64,000 bases of DNA from Balaenoptera acutorostrata (Eukaryota > Chordata > Mammalia > Artiodactyla > Balaenopteridae), in NCBI RefSeq assembly GCF_949987535.1, contig NC_080078.1, positions 25,378,942-25,442,941 of the forward strand. Direction: 5' to 3'. Both the position numbers and the translations under genes were made by a program. Shown piece after piece: positions 43,380-54,449 of the stretch. Position 1 is the stretch's first letter. Every line of letters starts with the position of its first letter. Under the pieces are notes generated by a model. That model did not search any database, was not told the origin of the DNA, and saw nothing but the letters and a program-made list of their open reading frames with translations.

Positions 43380-43870
43380 ATGGGAATACCATTAATTTGA
43401 TGGTTTTAAAGTAGGTGATTTCCAATTTGAATTATTCTCAAGTTGTGAAATGAGTCTGAGACGGTTTGTAAAACGGCAAGGAGTCAATGCACCGTATAAC
43501 CTTGATTTTTTTTTTTTAAGAGTCCCGATGCCATGCAGAAAATATTCTCCTCCAAACCCATTATAAGGGGGTAAAAAAAAAAAAGCCACCATCCTCCCAC
43601 CCCCTAGGCAAATTAGCAAGACAAATGTTAGCAAAAAGCTCTGAGGACGCACCATTATTTACAAAGGGGAGAGGAAAGAAGATGCCATGAAATAAATCAT
43701 GCTGACAGTTCAATCAAAAAAAATCAGAATATATTATTCATGCTGCTTCTCAGGAGCTGGAAAGAAACTGGACAGGGAGAGCCAAAAATGTACTTGAGTG
43801 CTTTATTTACCCACAATAACAATTTGAATTCCTAACGTTCCTCCGTTTAATGAAATCTGCATGCTACACT
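43380..43870. promoter_or_regulatory. candidate conserved non-coding element
   Basis: Repeat-free and AT-rich with kept CpGs ('gagacggtttgtaaaacggc') and homeodomain/POU-like strings ('accattaatttgatgg', 'atattattcatgctgc', 'gcaaattagcaagac'). A T run at 43509-43519 and an A run at 43575-43586 interrupt it. Confidence 0.35.
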
Positions 43871-43879
43871 GACATGACA

Positions 43880-44560
43880 GGCTCATTCAAAACATATTTT
43901 TTCAATTCCAACCCCGAGCCGGTGCTGTTCTAGGTACTAGGGATGCAAAGGTGAGCAAGACGGGTGAGATCTCTGCTCCTGTGAAGGTTAAATCCAGATG
44001 TGAGTGGGCAGATGGGCAGGCAATAAACAAGCAAACACGTGGACCATGGTTGATGGTAAGTGCCCTGAAGAAAATTAGACAGGTGGTGCAGTAGAGACCA
44101 GCTGAGGGGTTACTTTAGAGTGGAGATTGGATGAGACTCTCTCTGTGGAGGTGACATTTAAGCTGAGTGACAGGCAGGAGCCAATCAGGGAGAATCTAGA
44201 CAAAGAGTGTTCAAAGGAGGAGTCCTCCCCAGCGCCGAGGCCTGGAAGTAAGACAAGGGTGAGCATGTCCAGTGAACAAGAAGCAGGTCCACAGGTCGTG
44301 ATTCAGTGGGCAAGATGGAGCAGGTGGGAGGTGAGCTCTGGGAGGGAGGCAGGAAGTCCTCCCCAGACAGGATTTGGCAGGCTGTGGGAGGGAGTTTGGC
44401 TTTTATTCTGAGTGCAACAGCAAGGCTCCTGGGTGGCTTTAAGTGGAGGGGTGACATGATCTGATTTAAACATTTTAAAGACCCCTGTGGTTAGGTTAAT
44501 AATTCAGCATTGTGCTAGACTCCATAAAGGATGAGACAGAGAGATGCAGTAACTGTGGGA
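43880..44560 (-). mobile_element. L2 LINE, reverse orientation, longest copy here
   Basis: 'ggtgctgttctaggtactag', 'caataaacaagcaaacacg', 'ggaggtgacatttaagctga', 'cttttattctgagtgcaaca' and 'ggggtgacatgatctgattt' track the reversed L2 consensus for nearly 700 bp. Confidence 0.93.
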
Positions 44561-44880
44561 GGGGTGATGAACATGCGAGGACTTGGGGGCGAAAGAAGCA
44601 AATCCTCCAGAAAGATGAGCTATTGAAAGACACAGATGGGGAGAGGAAGGAGTGACCCATAGGAATAGCTTCCTGAGTGTCATTAAATCATCAACATTAA
44701 CGTATCCGAGAAAAGATGATATTGTGCAGGGTGAGGGGTTGTCCTGCCCGGAAGAGCAGGATATGGAAAAACAAATATGGGCAGGTGTATCTTGGGGAGG
44801 GATGGGTGCTAAATCCCAGAAGCAAGAGAAACCTGTCACTAGAGATGAGAAGGGGTGAGGATGGTACCTTAGCCTAATAG
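44561..44880. other. unassigned, perhaps further L2
   Basis: The segment may continue the L2 copy ('gagaggaaggagtgaccc') but is too diverged to call. Confidence 0.35.
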
Positions 44881-44884
44881 TCTG

Positions 44885-45112
44885 ACCCAGTGGTTCTCAA
44901 CTGGGGGCGATTCTGCCCCCACAGGGGACATAAGGCAGCATCTGGAGACATCCCTGGTTGTCCCAGGATGTGGAGGGGAGGGAGGATGCTACTGGCATCT
45001 AGTGAGTAGAGGCCAGGGATACTGCTCAACAACCTACAGCACGCAGGACAGGCCCACAACACAGAAATATCCTGCCCCAAATGTCTGCAGTGCCGAGTGA
45101 GAAACACTGGGT
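44885..45112 (+). mobile_element. MER5A hAT-Charlie DNA transposon
   Basis: 'cagtggttctcaactggggg' at the left end, 'gctactggcatctagtgag', 'tagaggccagggatactgct' and the right end 'gtgccgagtgagaaacactg' give a nearly complete element with both inverted ends. Confidence 0.95.
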
Positions 45113-45117
45113 GTACA

Positions 45118-45300
45118 CCGGGTAGCAGAGTCAGACAGTCCTGGATTTCAATCTGCATTGTTCGATCCTGGGAAATCCTTAACCTCACTGTGCCTCAGTG
45201 ACTCTACCTGTAAAACAGAGGTGACACTAGCCCCCACCTCCACCTGCCATGGGGAGGTGGACACAGAGCTGAAGCCATCGGGGTAATAACCATGCCTGGG
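45118..45300 (+). mobile_element. MIR SINE
   Basis: 'gtcctggatttcaatctgca', 'ttaacctcactgtgcctcag' and 'tgactctacctgtaaaacag' give the MIR core. Confidence 0.85.
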
Positions 45301-45394
45301 GGAGGTGGGGGGGTGCTGACGGAAGAAGACAGAGGCTGTGTCACTTGCTTTGGAAAGAGGTCTCAAATACCTGGGTGTGCATGGCAGGTGGAGT

Positions 45395-45530
45395 AACACT
45401 CTGAATTGGGCATCAGAAGATTGAAGAGTGGATCTGGGTTCCCTCACACACAATGGGTGATTTTGGAAAAGTGGCCCAGCCTTCCTCTGCCCTCCCCATT
45501 CTGGTTCACATGTGGATATAGAAACATAAG
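45395..45530 (+). mobile_element. MIR SINE fragment
   Basis: 'ttgggcatcagaagattgaa', 'gagtggatctgggttccctc' are the MIR 5' half. The 3' half is not visible. Confidence 0.55.
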
Positions 45531-45767
45531 AATGTGCCTACATGACCCACACCAGCAGGGACAGTCTTTCCCAGGTTCCATCCTGTAAGGTGGGAAAGGG
45601 GAGAGACCAGGGACAATGAACTGTGCGCCCAGCCCGGGAGGAGCACCTTTCCTGCACACGGTGGGTCCACTCACCCCAGGCAGCTCTCCTTAGTAGCTCC
45701 TGAAGGCATTTTTACTTAACACTAAAGAGATGGTAAAAAAGCATTAGTTGAGAATGTCTCAACTAAC

Positions 45768-45912
45768 GTGGGGCTTCTCAGCCTCAGCACTACTGACACT
45801 GGGAATGGATAATTCTCTGTGGGGGCTGTCCTGTGCCTTGTAGGATATTTAGCAGCATCTCTGGTCTCTGCCCACTAGATTCAAGTAACCCCCCAACTGA
45901 GGACCACTGAAC
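45768..45912 (-). mobile_element. MER5-type hAT-Charlie DNA transposon
   Basis: 'cctcagcactactgacactg', 'gggctgtcctgtgccttgta' and 'ttagcagcatctctggtc' are MER5 in reverse. The centre is shortened. Confidence 0.9.
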
Positions 45913-45914
45913 TA

Positions 45915-46150
45915 GCATGGTGTAGTAAAACAAAATAATCTGCGCAGTCAGAAAGCAGTTGGGCTCAAATCTCACCTCTACCTGTTACTAGCTCTGTGGG
46001 TTTAAGTAAGCCACTTCCCCTCTTTGGGGCTCTGTTCTCTCATCTGCAATATGGGTCTAGTTCTTGTCTATAGTGAGGATGAAATAATATGTAAAGTTCT
46101 TAGCACAGTGCCTAGCATATCACTGGTTCTCGAGAAGTCCTTATTCTTAT
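45915..46150 (+). mobile_element. MIR SINE, near full length
   Basis: 'acctgttactagctctgtgg', 'gggctctgttctctcatctg' and 'cttagcacagtgcctagcat' span the element. Confidence 0.92.
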
Positions 46151-47605
46151 TTCTTTCACATGGTGGAAAGTTAGAGTCGAGATAGAATTCAGTGTTGGGG
46201 TCCCCAGAACAAAGTCCATCCATAATAATCAGAGCCACAAACAGCAAGTTATGGCCCAGTGCCTCTTTAAACCTGTGCTATGAACGTTTGCTCTTTCATC
46301 TGTAGTGGTTATTATTGTTTATTAAGGTCATGATTGCCATCACTAGGACAAGAAGAAATGCTTGGGCTTTTCCTGTATCTGGAAGTTGCTTTGACCCCAT
46401 CCACACTCAGAGGACCCCTGAACTTTCAAGTCTTCCCCTTTAGAGGGAGGGATACCATGCAAATGAAGTCTTTACAAGGTCAACCAATGCAGGAAGAAAA
46501 CAAGCATTGCAGCGGAGAGGTAGGGCGTGGGTGGTCTCCCTGACAGCTTGTTTTTAAATACTTTCAAATGAAAGGGAATTCGCCTCCAAGGAACTGTCTG
46601 TGTGCTGGCAGCTCCAAAAAACGGAAGCGAAGCCCTGGTGGCCGTGCAGGGGCTCGCAGACATGCTGGTGAGGAGTGCTGCTAATTTAAGCCCATTTTGC
46701 AAAGGTGCCCACGGCCTCAATGGGAAATCACCACCATTCCCTGGAGAGGACTGTTAATCACCTTATGTAGTCACAGGAATGGAGGAAACAAAAAGGAGCT
46801 GAACGGCCTCTCACAAAGGGAGGTTCCCAAGCGGTGTGTTCACCAGGACATTGCTCTCTAAGCATTTTCTCCCCATCTTGCGTTGAGGTGAACAGAATAG
46901 ATTATTAGGATTTAAGATGCATTTCGATGCTATTTTGGTGGTAGGGGGTCAATTACGTCCCCAGATCTGAGCCACCTTTTATTCTTTCTCTTGATGGAAT
47001 TCCTTGCAGGAGATTTAAGCAAGGAACCTTAGCCAAATGACCACTTTGCTGTAAGTTTTGCTTTGCTATAAGTTGGGCCAGTGCCCAATACTACAAGGCT
47101 GGCCTTTCAGAAAAGGCTCGTCCATGCAGCACAGATTTGATAGTCACCTTCTTCTTAACCCAGATCAGAATGTACTGAGGACACTTCTGGGCGTGGGGAG
47201 ACCAAGGCTGCTGAGAGACCCCCTCCCCACTAATAAGGAGCTCTACTTATGAGTGATCCTTCCTAGGAATATGAAATAAAAGGTCCTCCCTCCTCCGGTG
47301 CCAAATATAAGGAACTGGTACAGAGGAAGGGAGTTCCTGAAAGTACAATGCATGCCTTGGAAAATGTCCTTCATCCATTTGTTTCTTCTTTTATCCAGCG
47401 TAGCACAAAATAGCTTCCTCGGCCGCATGCGTGAGTCAGCTCTTGTCCTGGGACCAGGTACGTGTATGAGCTAAGGTCAGATCTGGGTGGGTAAAATCCA
47501 TCCCAGCCTCCTTCCTCTCTGCTCTTAGATAATTCTCCAGCCTTTTCTGGGCACACTTCTTCATGTGTTGATCCATCTCCTGTCATCTTCTCCATGCAAC
47601 TCAGG
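46151..47605. other. unassigned sequence with a conserved-looking block
   Basis: 1.4 kb without recognised repeats. 46545-47000 keeps CpGs and ordered motifs ('gtgctgctaatttaagccca', 'ggtcaattacgtccccagat') and is a possible conserved non-coding element. Confidence 0.35.
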
Positions 47606-47821
47606 AAAGCATTCATTCATTCAGCAAATGTTTATTATATTCTGCATCTTAGGTAGGGTCCCTCAAAGCAGAGGCTGAGACAGAGAAGTGGGGGCATTTA
47701 CTGAGGGAGAACTCTTCAAGAAACATCTCAAAGGGAGGAAGTAAAACAGAACAGGGAAGGAGAAAGACCAGAGCACGACTGTGGCCCCAGGTAGAGTTTA
47801 GCCTTTGTCTGACCCATGGCG

Positions 47822-47965
47822 GGTGGACTCTATAGCAGTGGTTGGCAGACTTTGTCTGTAAAGGGCTAGACTGTAAATATTTGAGGCCTTGCAGGCCATA
47901 TGATCTCTGCACAACTACCCAACGCTGCTGTTGCAGCAGGAAAGCAGCTGGAAGATACATAAATG
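47822..47965 (+). mobile_element. hAT-type DNA transposon, left half
   Basis: 'agtggttggcagactttgtc', 'gtaaagggctagactgtaaa', 'tatttgaggccttgcaggcc' and 'aaatgaatgggcgtggc' match the left half of a common mammalian hAT repeat. I do not give its MER number because I am unsure. Confidence 0.8.
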
Positions 47966-48300
47966 AATGGGCGTGGCCATGAGCTCAATGCACCCTGCGC
48001 CTGGAACATTGAAGGCAGGAGTAAATGCTATGCCTGCCCCACCTGCATCCCCTTTACTGTACCGCTGCACCCATGCACTAGCTGCCATGAATGTTGGCTG
48101 CTAATGGCTTGCCGCTGTCCCCCTTATATGGAAAATTGCCCGAAGCTAATAGAAGCTACCTTGCATTAGCAATTACACTCTCTCACCTCATCTGCCCAGA
48201 AGCAGCCCAGCCAATGGCTGATGGATACAGAGGTACAGAAGACTAACCCTCTTGACTCACGGAGGGATACATCGGTGGTACCAGAGATGCTCTAAAGTTG
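47966..48300. other. unassigned unique sequence
   Basis: No repeat, RNA gene or exon was recognised between the two hAT pieces. Confidence 0.4.
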
Positions 48301-48345
48301 GTACCAGCAAATTATAGCTCATGGGCCAAATATGACCTTTGTCCA
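48301..48345 (-). mobile_element. hAT-type fragment, opposite end and strand
   Basis: 'ccagcaaattatagctcatg' and 'ggccaaatatgacc' are the reversed right end of the family seen at 47822. The opposite orientation argues for a separate copy. Confidence 0.6.
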
Positions 48346-48559
48346 TTCAACTCAATCCCCTGAGCCTAGCACAGAGGACTGGAAAAGAGCAGACAGTGTA
48401 AATGTTGATTGAATAAAATGGAATAAAATGAAACCTTGACGGACTGGTAGATTTGGGCAGGGCTGCGAAGGGAAGGCATTCTTTCGGGTCCTCAAACATA
48501 CCAAAGGCTTTGATACACACTGGTCCGTCTGCTACCAGCATTAGCCTGCCTACCCAACG

Positions 48560-48865
48560 CCGCTTTGCTTAGCTAACCCACCTGTTTTCTCATCCTCCAA
48601 GTCTCACTGTAAGAACGTCTGCCCCCAGCCTTAGTTCTTTGCCCCCCATCTGTGCTCTTAAAGTGCCTTTGCTTGCCACCCGGGGAATAATTCTCCCACA
48701 GTGTACAAGGTCCTTAAGTTTACCCCCTGTCTCTCCCACTAGAATGCTAGCTCCATGGGGACAGGGACCTCCCCTGTCGGTCATATCTGTGATCTTAGCA
48801 TCCAGCACAGTGCCTGGCACATGGCAAGCTTTCAGTACAATATTTGAGGAATTGAAAGTCAAGTC
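48560..48865 (+). mobile_element. L2 LINE 3' end
   Basis: 'gaatgctagctccatgggga', 'cagggacctcccctgtcg' and 'cacagtgcctggcacatggc' are near consensus. Confidence 0.93.
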
Positions 48866-49009
48866 CATTCTATTGCTATTTTGACTCTACATTTCTTTTC
48901 ATCCAACTTTTATTATAAAATTTTCCTAAACATGCAGAAAAGTTGAAAGGTTAGTACAATGCATGCCACTTAGATTCAATAACTGTTAATATTTTACCCC
49001 CTATGTTTT

Positions 49010-49245
49010 TAAAATAATAGTAAACATTCTTTGGGCATTACTATATTCTAAGCCCCTGCTAGGTGCTTGGCAAATATTTCTCTAATCCTGACAAAGAGCA
49101 TAGAAGAGATGCACTATCGTTCTTCCCATTTCTCTGATGAGGAAACCGAAGCTTAAAGAAGTTGTTACATCACTTTCCAAATTCAGATACCTAGTATTAG
49201 ATCAAACCTAGAGCTGGTGTAGTGGCCTGCATTCCTGACTACTAG
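49010..49245 (-). mobile_element. MIR SINE, reverse orientation
   Basis: 'cccctgctaggtgcttggca', 'tctgatgaggaaaccgaagc' and 'gatcaaacctagagctgg' give reversed MIR. Confidence 0.8.
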
Positions 49246-49539
49246 GTTGTACTCTCTCGTGACCAGTTCCACGTGCTGAAGAAGCCCAGAAATTATCAGA
49301 TTCTGTTATTTCTGGCAAGTCTAAGGCAGCTCATGGAGAGAGGACGCCAGGGAGGGATACAACTGAAGTCTGGTGGCCAATCATCAAAGAGATAAACTGC
49401 AACAGGATCTGCCCCAATCCCTTCCTTCCCTGCCATACATCTCTGACATGACCATTATTAGCGACTGGGCTCAGAAGCTTGCCACCTTGTATGATCTGAA
49501 TTGATTCGGTAAAGAATTCTCTGAAAAGCACCATTAAGA

Positions 49540-50230
49540 TGATTTATAGTCTAATTTTGGTTGCTATAGATTCCAAGTCAGACTTATGACTGGAGAGAGA
49601 AAAAAAATCCCCCACTCACTTGGAATTCAGGCAAAGGTTTTGGTATTGATAGAGAAGCATGGCTGGCTGGGAAAAAGTCATATTTTTTAAGTTTACAGCT
49701 ACCACTCCTGGTTTGGGGTTGCTATAGCAACCGAGGGCCTGAGGGGAGGGGGCTCTGCAGATCTCAGGCTACCTAAACCTGATTGATAGGTCTCTGGAAC
49801 ACTATTAAGACACTTCTGTGCTAGGAGCCAGATAACATTAGCTTATTTATTAAAATACATGTTAAAACACCTGTCGTCTCTCTTGCCCTGGCGTTTCATT
49901 CTAATCATTGTTGTTAAGGAATTGTTAAGAGGCTCCTGATAGGGATGGAAGGCAAGTCCCGTTAGGGAGCTAAATGCCATTTTGCTGGGGGTGATTTTGC
50001 ACAGGGCTCACAGCAGGCCCGTGCAGGGTACGTAATTACACTAATTTGGCGTGATGGATTGCTCCACTCTTCCCCTACTCGGCCCATCCAGGCTTCCAAA
50101 GAGTCTGAGGCACAGCTAATCCCGGTAAAGACTTCTGTTCCTGGCTGTGAGGGGCTCCGGCTGGGCTTGTGTCCAGCTAAGGTCTCTGAATTCCTGTCTG
50201 CTCTGTCACTAGGCTGACAGCCTGGCCTGG
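49540..50230. promoter_or_regulatory. candidate enhancer-like conserved block
   Basis: About 700 bp without repeats. It holds the X-box palindrome at 49717-49732, a partial copy of it at 49559-49569, and a right part with homeodomain-like 'gtacgtaattacactaattt' near 50027. Kept CpGs ('ttggcgtgatggattg') add to the impression of constraint. Function is inferred. Confidence 0.4.
49717..49732. promoter_or_regulatory. RFX X-box-like perfect palindrome
   Basis: ggttgctatagcaacc is its own reverse complement over 16 bp and fits the RFX X-box (GTTRCC-spacer-GGYAAC type, here GTTGCTATAGCAAC). RFX factors bind such sites as dimers, often near ciliary and developmental genes. Confidence 0.6.
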
Positions 50231-50324
50231 CTGAGTGGCAGTTTGCACCCTGAGCAGAGCAAGTGTCATCAGACACGCAGGACCGATGTGTATGGCCAAT
50301 CAAAGGTGACGCAGCTCAGGAGAC

Positions 50325-50445
50325 AGTCTATAGCTGTGGTGGAGACAGGCTGGGCATGAATCCCAGTCTTGTACTTGCTAGAGCTGTGACTGAGGGAACC
50401 TCTTCAGCCTCTGTTTACCTGTCTGGAAATGGCCATGCTGACATC
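50325..50445 (+). mobile_element. MIR SINE, left part, split by another MIR
   Basis: 'gggcatgaatcccagtcttg', 'tacttgctagagctgtgact' and 'cagcctctgtttacctgtct' are the MIR 5' and core parts. Confidence 0.8.
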
Positions 50446-50608
50446 GCTTCCATTTGTGCAGTGCTTATCACACGCGAGACACTCCCGTTAGCCCTCTGCA
50501 TGGACGAGCTCATTCATTCCTCACAAAGCCTGATGAGACAGGTACTTCTCCACTTTGCAGATGAAGAAACTGAGGCTTCGGGAGGGTCAGAAACCGGAGG
50601 AGCTGCAT
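50446..50608 (-). mobile_element. MIR SINE nested in a MIR
   Basis: 'ttgcagatgaagaaactgag' and 'gcttcgggagggtcagaaac' run in reverse between two colinear parts of a forward MIR. Confidence 0.8.
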
Positions 50609-50715
50609 AGCTCCTAGGGTTTGGGGAGGATTAAATGAGATGCATGTAGACTGCTGAACACAACACAATGCTTGTACAATGTTTGGTACAGAGTTGGTAC
50701 TCCATTAATATTATT
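50609..50715 (+). mobile_element. MIR SINE, right part
   Basis: 'gaggattaaatgagatgcat', 'ttggtacagagttggtactc' are the 3' part of the forward MIR begun at 50325. Confidence 0.8.
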
Positions 50716-50729
50716 AAATATGTACTATT

Positions 50730-51040
50730 AATTTTTTTAAAATTTTACAGCTTTACTGAGGTATAATTGACAAAACTGTATACATTTAAAGTGTGTAATG
50801 TGATGATTTGATATACATATACTTTGCAAAATGATTACCACAATCAGGTTAATTAACACATCCATCACCTCACATAGTTACCAATTTTCTGTGCAGTGAG
50901 AAGGCTTAAGATCTACTCCCCTAGCAAATTTCAAGGATGTTTGCAACAGTATTATTAACTAGAGTGACCATGCTGTGTATTAGACCCTCAGAATTTAATC
51001 ATCTTATAGCTTAAGGCTTATACCCTTTGACCAGCATCAT
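50730..51040 (-). mobile_element. L1 LINE 3' UTR, reverse orientation
   Basis: 'tttactgaggtataattgac', 'ctagcaaatttcaaggatgt', 'gtattattaactagagtgac' and 'gaatttaatcatcttatagc' reverse the L1MA-type 3' UTR. Confidence 0.88.
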
Positions 51041-51044
51041 CATT

Positions 51045-51345
51045 ATTGCTGGTGGTGATCTTGGTGGTGGCAAGTAGTATTATTTCCCTATCATCCAAAG
51101 CTCATCATGGGGACGTTTGTCTAAGAGCGTGAATAATCTACAAGCAGGAGTTTGGTGCTTTCCACTCCTCATGATATCAAGTTAATCCTCACATCAACCC
51201 CAGGAGATTAACATCATCTCAGATTTCCAGACGTGAAATCACTGACCTGGGATCACCCAGCTGGTAAGAGGCGTAATGGGAATTGAATCCTTCTCTTCAT
51301 GGTTCCAAAGCCTGGCTGTTAACCCTTATGCTCTACTGTGAGGGT
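51045..51345 (-). mobile_element. MIR SINE, reverse orientation
   Basis: 'aagttaatcctcacatcaac', 'gggatcacccagctggtaag' and 'ggcgtaatgggaattgaatc' are reversed MIR. Confidence 0.85.
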
Positions 51346-51684
51346 ACCCACATAAAACCAAAGACTCAGCATTAGGGCGGGTCTCCCACAGTCTTAAATG
51401 TGCACGTGACGCATGAATTCCTCTACAATATCCCTGAGCAAGAAATTCTCCAGGCTTGGCTTGAACACCTTAAGGGAACTCACTGTTCTACAGAGGGCAG
51501 CTTCACTGTTAGAAAGTTCTTTCTTACACTAAATCCAAATCGCAGCCATCACTGCCGTACAACATGGGTTCAAATCTCCAGAGCAACATAGATTACAATA
51601 CCTTTCCTGTCTATGTGCCAGCCCATCCTATCGCATTTTTTGAGGAGAATCATCATGATGCTCACCTTAAATAGATTCTCCGTA
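51346..51684. other. unassigned, possibly ancient repeat
   Basis: 'cagcttcactgttagaaagt' and 'tctttcttacactaaatcca' recall a mammal-wide repeat of CR1/L3 type, too diverged to name. Confidence 0.3.
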
Positions 51685-52080
51685 CGCTCATTTATTCATT
51701 TTTTCACTCACCTATCCATTCACTTACCTAATCTTTCCACAAGTATTTATTGAGATTCTACTGTGTGCTAGGCACTGGGCTAGACACTGGGCTACAGTGC
51801 TGAATGGGACGGGCACAGTCCTGCTTCCATGTGGTTTACATGTTAGGGAGAAAGGCACTAGAAACTTTTTTAAAAAGTTATTTGATGGTGATTCAAGAAT
51901 TATAAAGGAGAAACAGAAGATTCTATGAGGGCACTTAACCAGGACAAATAGGAATTGATTTGACAAAGAAGCTGCTGGAAGGCGAGAGAGGGGAAGTGAG
52001 CAGCATGTGCAAAGTTCCCGTGGTAGGAAAGAACTCAGCGTGTTTGAGGAACTAACGGGTGTCCATAGAAAGTAAAAGGA
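51685..52080 (-). mobile_element. L2 LINE, reverse orientation
   Basis: 'aagtatttattgagattcta', 'ctgtgtgctaggcactgggc' and 'cagcatgtgcaaagttcccg' follow reversed L2. A short internal repeat, 'gggctagacact', is duplicated. Confidence 0.9.
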
Positions 52081-53222
52081 AAAGAGTGAGAGGTTCGACT
52101 GGAACATGCTGACGTCAAAAAACACCCATTCTTTGCCTCTCCTCCAGCTTCTTGAAGAGAAGATTAGGAGAGTAGGAACAGGGTCCTAAAGGCTGGAAAC
52201 AAGTCAGGCTGATTAATATTTCATCTGGACCTGGATCCCTGACTATGTCTGTGACTAAATGTGTTTGTGCCATTGTCTCCTTGTGTAAGTTGACAACTAT
52301 GTTTCAACCATGTTTCCCAGAATCCCCTACCCTGCAGGGTTCTGGTTTAAAATTGTCCAAAAAAAAAAATCTGTGGGATATTGAAGGCAGGGTTTAAGCA
52401 GCAGCCATTACCCCGAGAAGGTCATTGGGTCCGACACGCTGGGGAACAGTCACAGATGTTCTTGGGAGGCTCGGGCTTGTCCTCACTCTCCTCTGTGCCG
52501 CACTGAGCTTGTCTGCCTGACCGCTGGCCCTGCTGACTGGCCGCCTAGCCAGGTGTCTGGCTGCTGACTCACAGAGAGGGAGCCATTGAGTCGGCTGGTC
52601 CCCCCTCTTCCACTGGGTGTGCTTCAAGTCTCCTGTTTGGCTAGTACTTTGGGCAGACCGGTTAGTGACTTCCCAACTTTTTCTGATGCTCCAGCTCCCC
52701 TTTCCAGGCCTTCATTCCCCAGCTCCTCATGCAGGTCTGTGAAGTCTGATTCCTGTAAGAAATCCTTGCTCCTGTCATACTCATCATGACTGTTTCCTTG
52801 TGAAGCCTGACCTACATCAATCCAAGAGAAGGGACCAGGAGGGAGGGGAAGGGAGGAGGAGGGGAGAAGACAAGGGAAAATGACCTGAGCCTTAGATGTC
52901 ATCCAGCTGACTTGTCCTCCGGCAGGAAGGGGACCCAGTTAGGGCCTCCTATTGCGGTCGCCTTTTGTGTTCTTTCCTGATTTGAGCAAGTCACTTTTGT
53001 TGGTCTGTTGGCCTTCATTTCATAACTGAGGAAAAACTGGATACCTTTCTGCCCTCAGGAAAGAGGGCAATGATTTAAAACGAGCATTCCACTGCAATGA
53101 GATGTGGGAATGGAATCCTAGCTCCTGCCCTTCTCACTTCTGCATTTCCGTTTCACACAAGTCCACCTTGTTGAGACAGCCCATCCCATGGTCCCACTTC
53201 ATCACTCAAGGATCAAGACCTT
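52081..53222. other. unassigned, partly LTR-like
   Basis: 'catgtttcccagaatcccct' and 'gcagggttctggtttaaaat' near 52310-52350 recall LTR sequence. 52390-52620 is somewhat CpG-rich. No clear ends were found. Confidence 0.3.
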
Positions 53223-53224
53223 GC

Positions 53225-53430
53225 ACAGTACCTGGAGTCCAACTGCCTGGGCTCAACTACTGGCTCAACCACTTTCTAAATGTGGACCTTGGTCAAGTTA
53301 CCTCACCTCTCATTTCTTCATCTGAAAAAGGAAATAATAATAGTGGTACTTAGAAGTGTTCAATGATACAGTGGATAGAGAGTCTCCTATCCACTTGGCA
53401 TTTAGTAGGTACCATTGTCATGATAGTTGT
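53225..53430 (+). mobile_element. MIR SINE, near full length
   Basis: 'gggctcaactactggctcaa', 'ccttggtcaagttacctcac' and 'cttggcatttagtaggtacc' span the element. Confidence 0.92.
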
Positions 53431-53609
53431 TAGAGCAAAGTCCAAATCCCTCTACCTAGCTTTTCATCTTTGAATGAAGTAAAATATTCAAAATTTACTC
53501 ATATTTTGTCCAGCAGTTTTTCATAGCAGCATGTTCTTGCTGTTTACTATGAAAGTTCTACTGCCCTTTTACTTGTGGTCTCCCCTTGTTCCTTAAACTG
53601 CCAGTGAGG

Positions 53610-54128
53610 TAGGTATGGCAGACTCTCTTGTTTGGCTATCCCCAAAGCCAGCCCCAACCCTTGTATCTTCAACTCCCACTATAGAGAGAATGAAAACAAA
53701 CCAGGTAGCTGCTTTCCCATTCTCCCTGCAGCTCAGGGTGGACACGTGACTCGGTTCTGGTTGGTGAAATGTAACGGGGGAAATTCCTAAAGAGTAGTGT
53801 CTGGGAGGGCTTTACGTTCCTGACAAAAGGGACAAGTCCTGTGGACACCTCCCTTCCTCCTTCTTACAGCCTTGAATGTGGATGTGATGACTGGTGCTGT
53901 GGCAGCCATCTTTTGCTCATGCACATGAGGATGAGATGCTTACAGCTGAGAATGGTAAATATAGAGAAAGAGCCTGGGTCCTTGATAACACCACTGAGCT
54001 GCTGAACAAACCTGGAGATGCATATGTGTCCTTATATTTTACCCAATTTCTCATTGTGATTGCCATTTTTCATCAATGTTTCTGTTACTTGCATATGAAA
54101 GCTTTCTTAACTCATACCAGTTGTTAGG
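53610..54128 (+). mobile_element. LTR-like repeat (ERVL-type, unnamed)
   Basis: 'ggtggacacgtgactcggtt', 'ctggtgctgtggcagccatc' and the end 'tttctgttacttgcatatga' resemble a solo LTR of a mammal-wide ERVL/MaLR group. The last motif matches the fragment near 24.7 kb. Confidence 0.5.
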
Positions 54129-54179
54129 TCTCTTTTAAGTATAGGTGTGGAGAGGCTCAAAAGGCAAATTCCAAAAATT

Positions 54180-54270
54180 CTCACAGCTTTTAAGTAGCAG
54201 AGTCAGAATGCAGTCCCAGGTTCTGTCCAGTTCCAAAGTCCAAGCTCTTAATCCCATTTTTACTTCAAGT
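54180..54270 (-). mobile_element. MIR SINE fragment, reverse orientation
   Basis: 'cttttaagtagcagagtcag' and 'ccaaagtccaagctctta' belong to reversed MIR. Confidence 0.6.
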
Positions 54271-54449
54271 CTGATCCTAGACCCTCATAAGTCTTTCCAT
54301 GATTAATCCAGTCCACAGAGAACTCTTGCTGCACTGATTCCTGTTTCTCCATTTCAACAGTGTGGCAGTTAATGATTTTCTAATACATCAAGTGCGTTGT
54401 ACTTTTGACCCCCACCTTCCTCTCATACGTGCTTTTTAAGGTCCGAGAA

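Noticed and set aside
51724..52125. 133-codon minus-strand frame
   Set aside because: Lies almost wholly in the reversed L2 copy and does not match the L2 protein.
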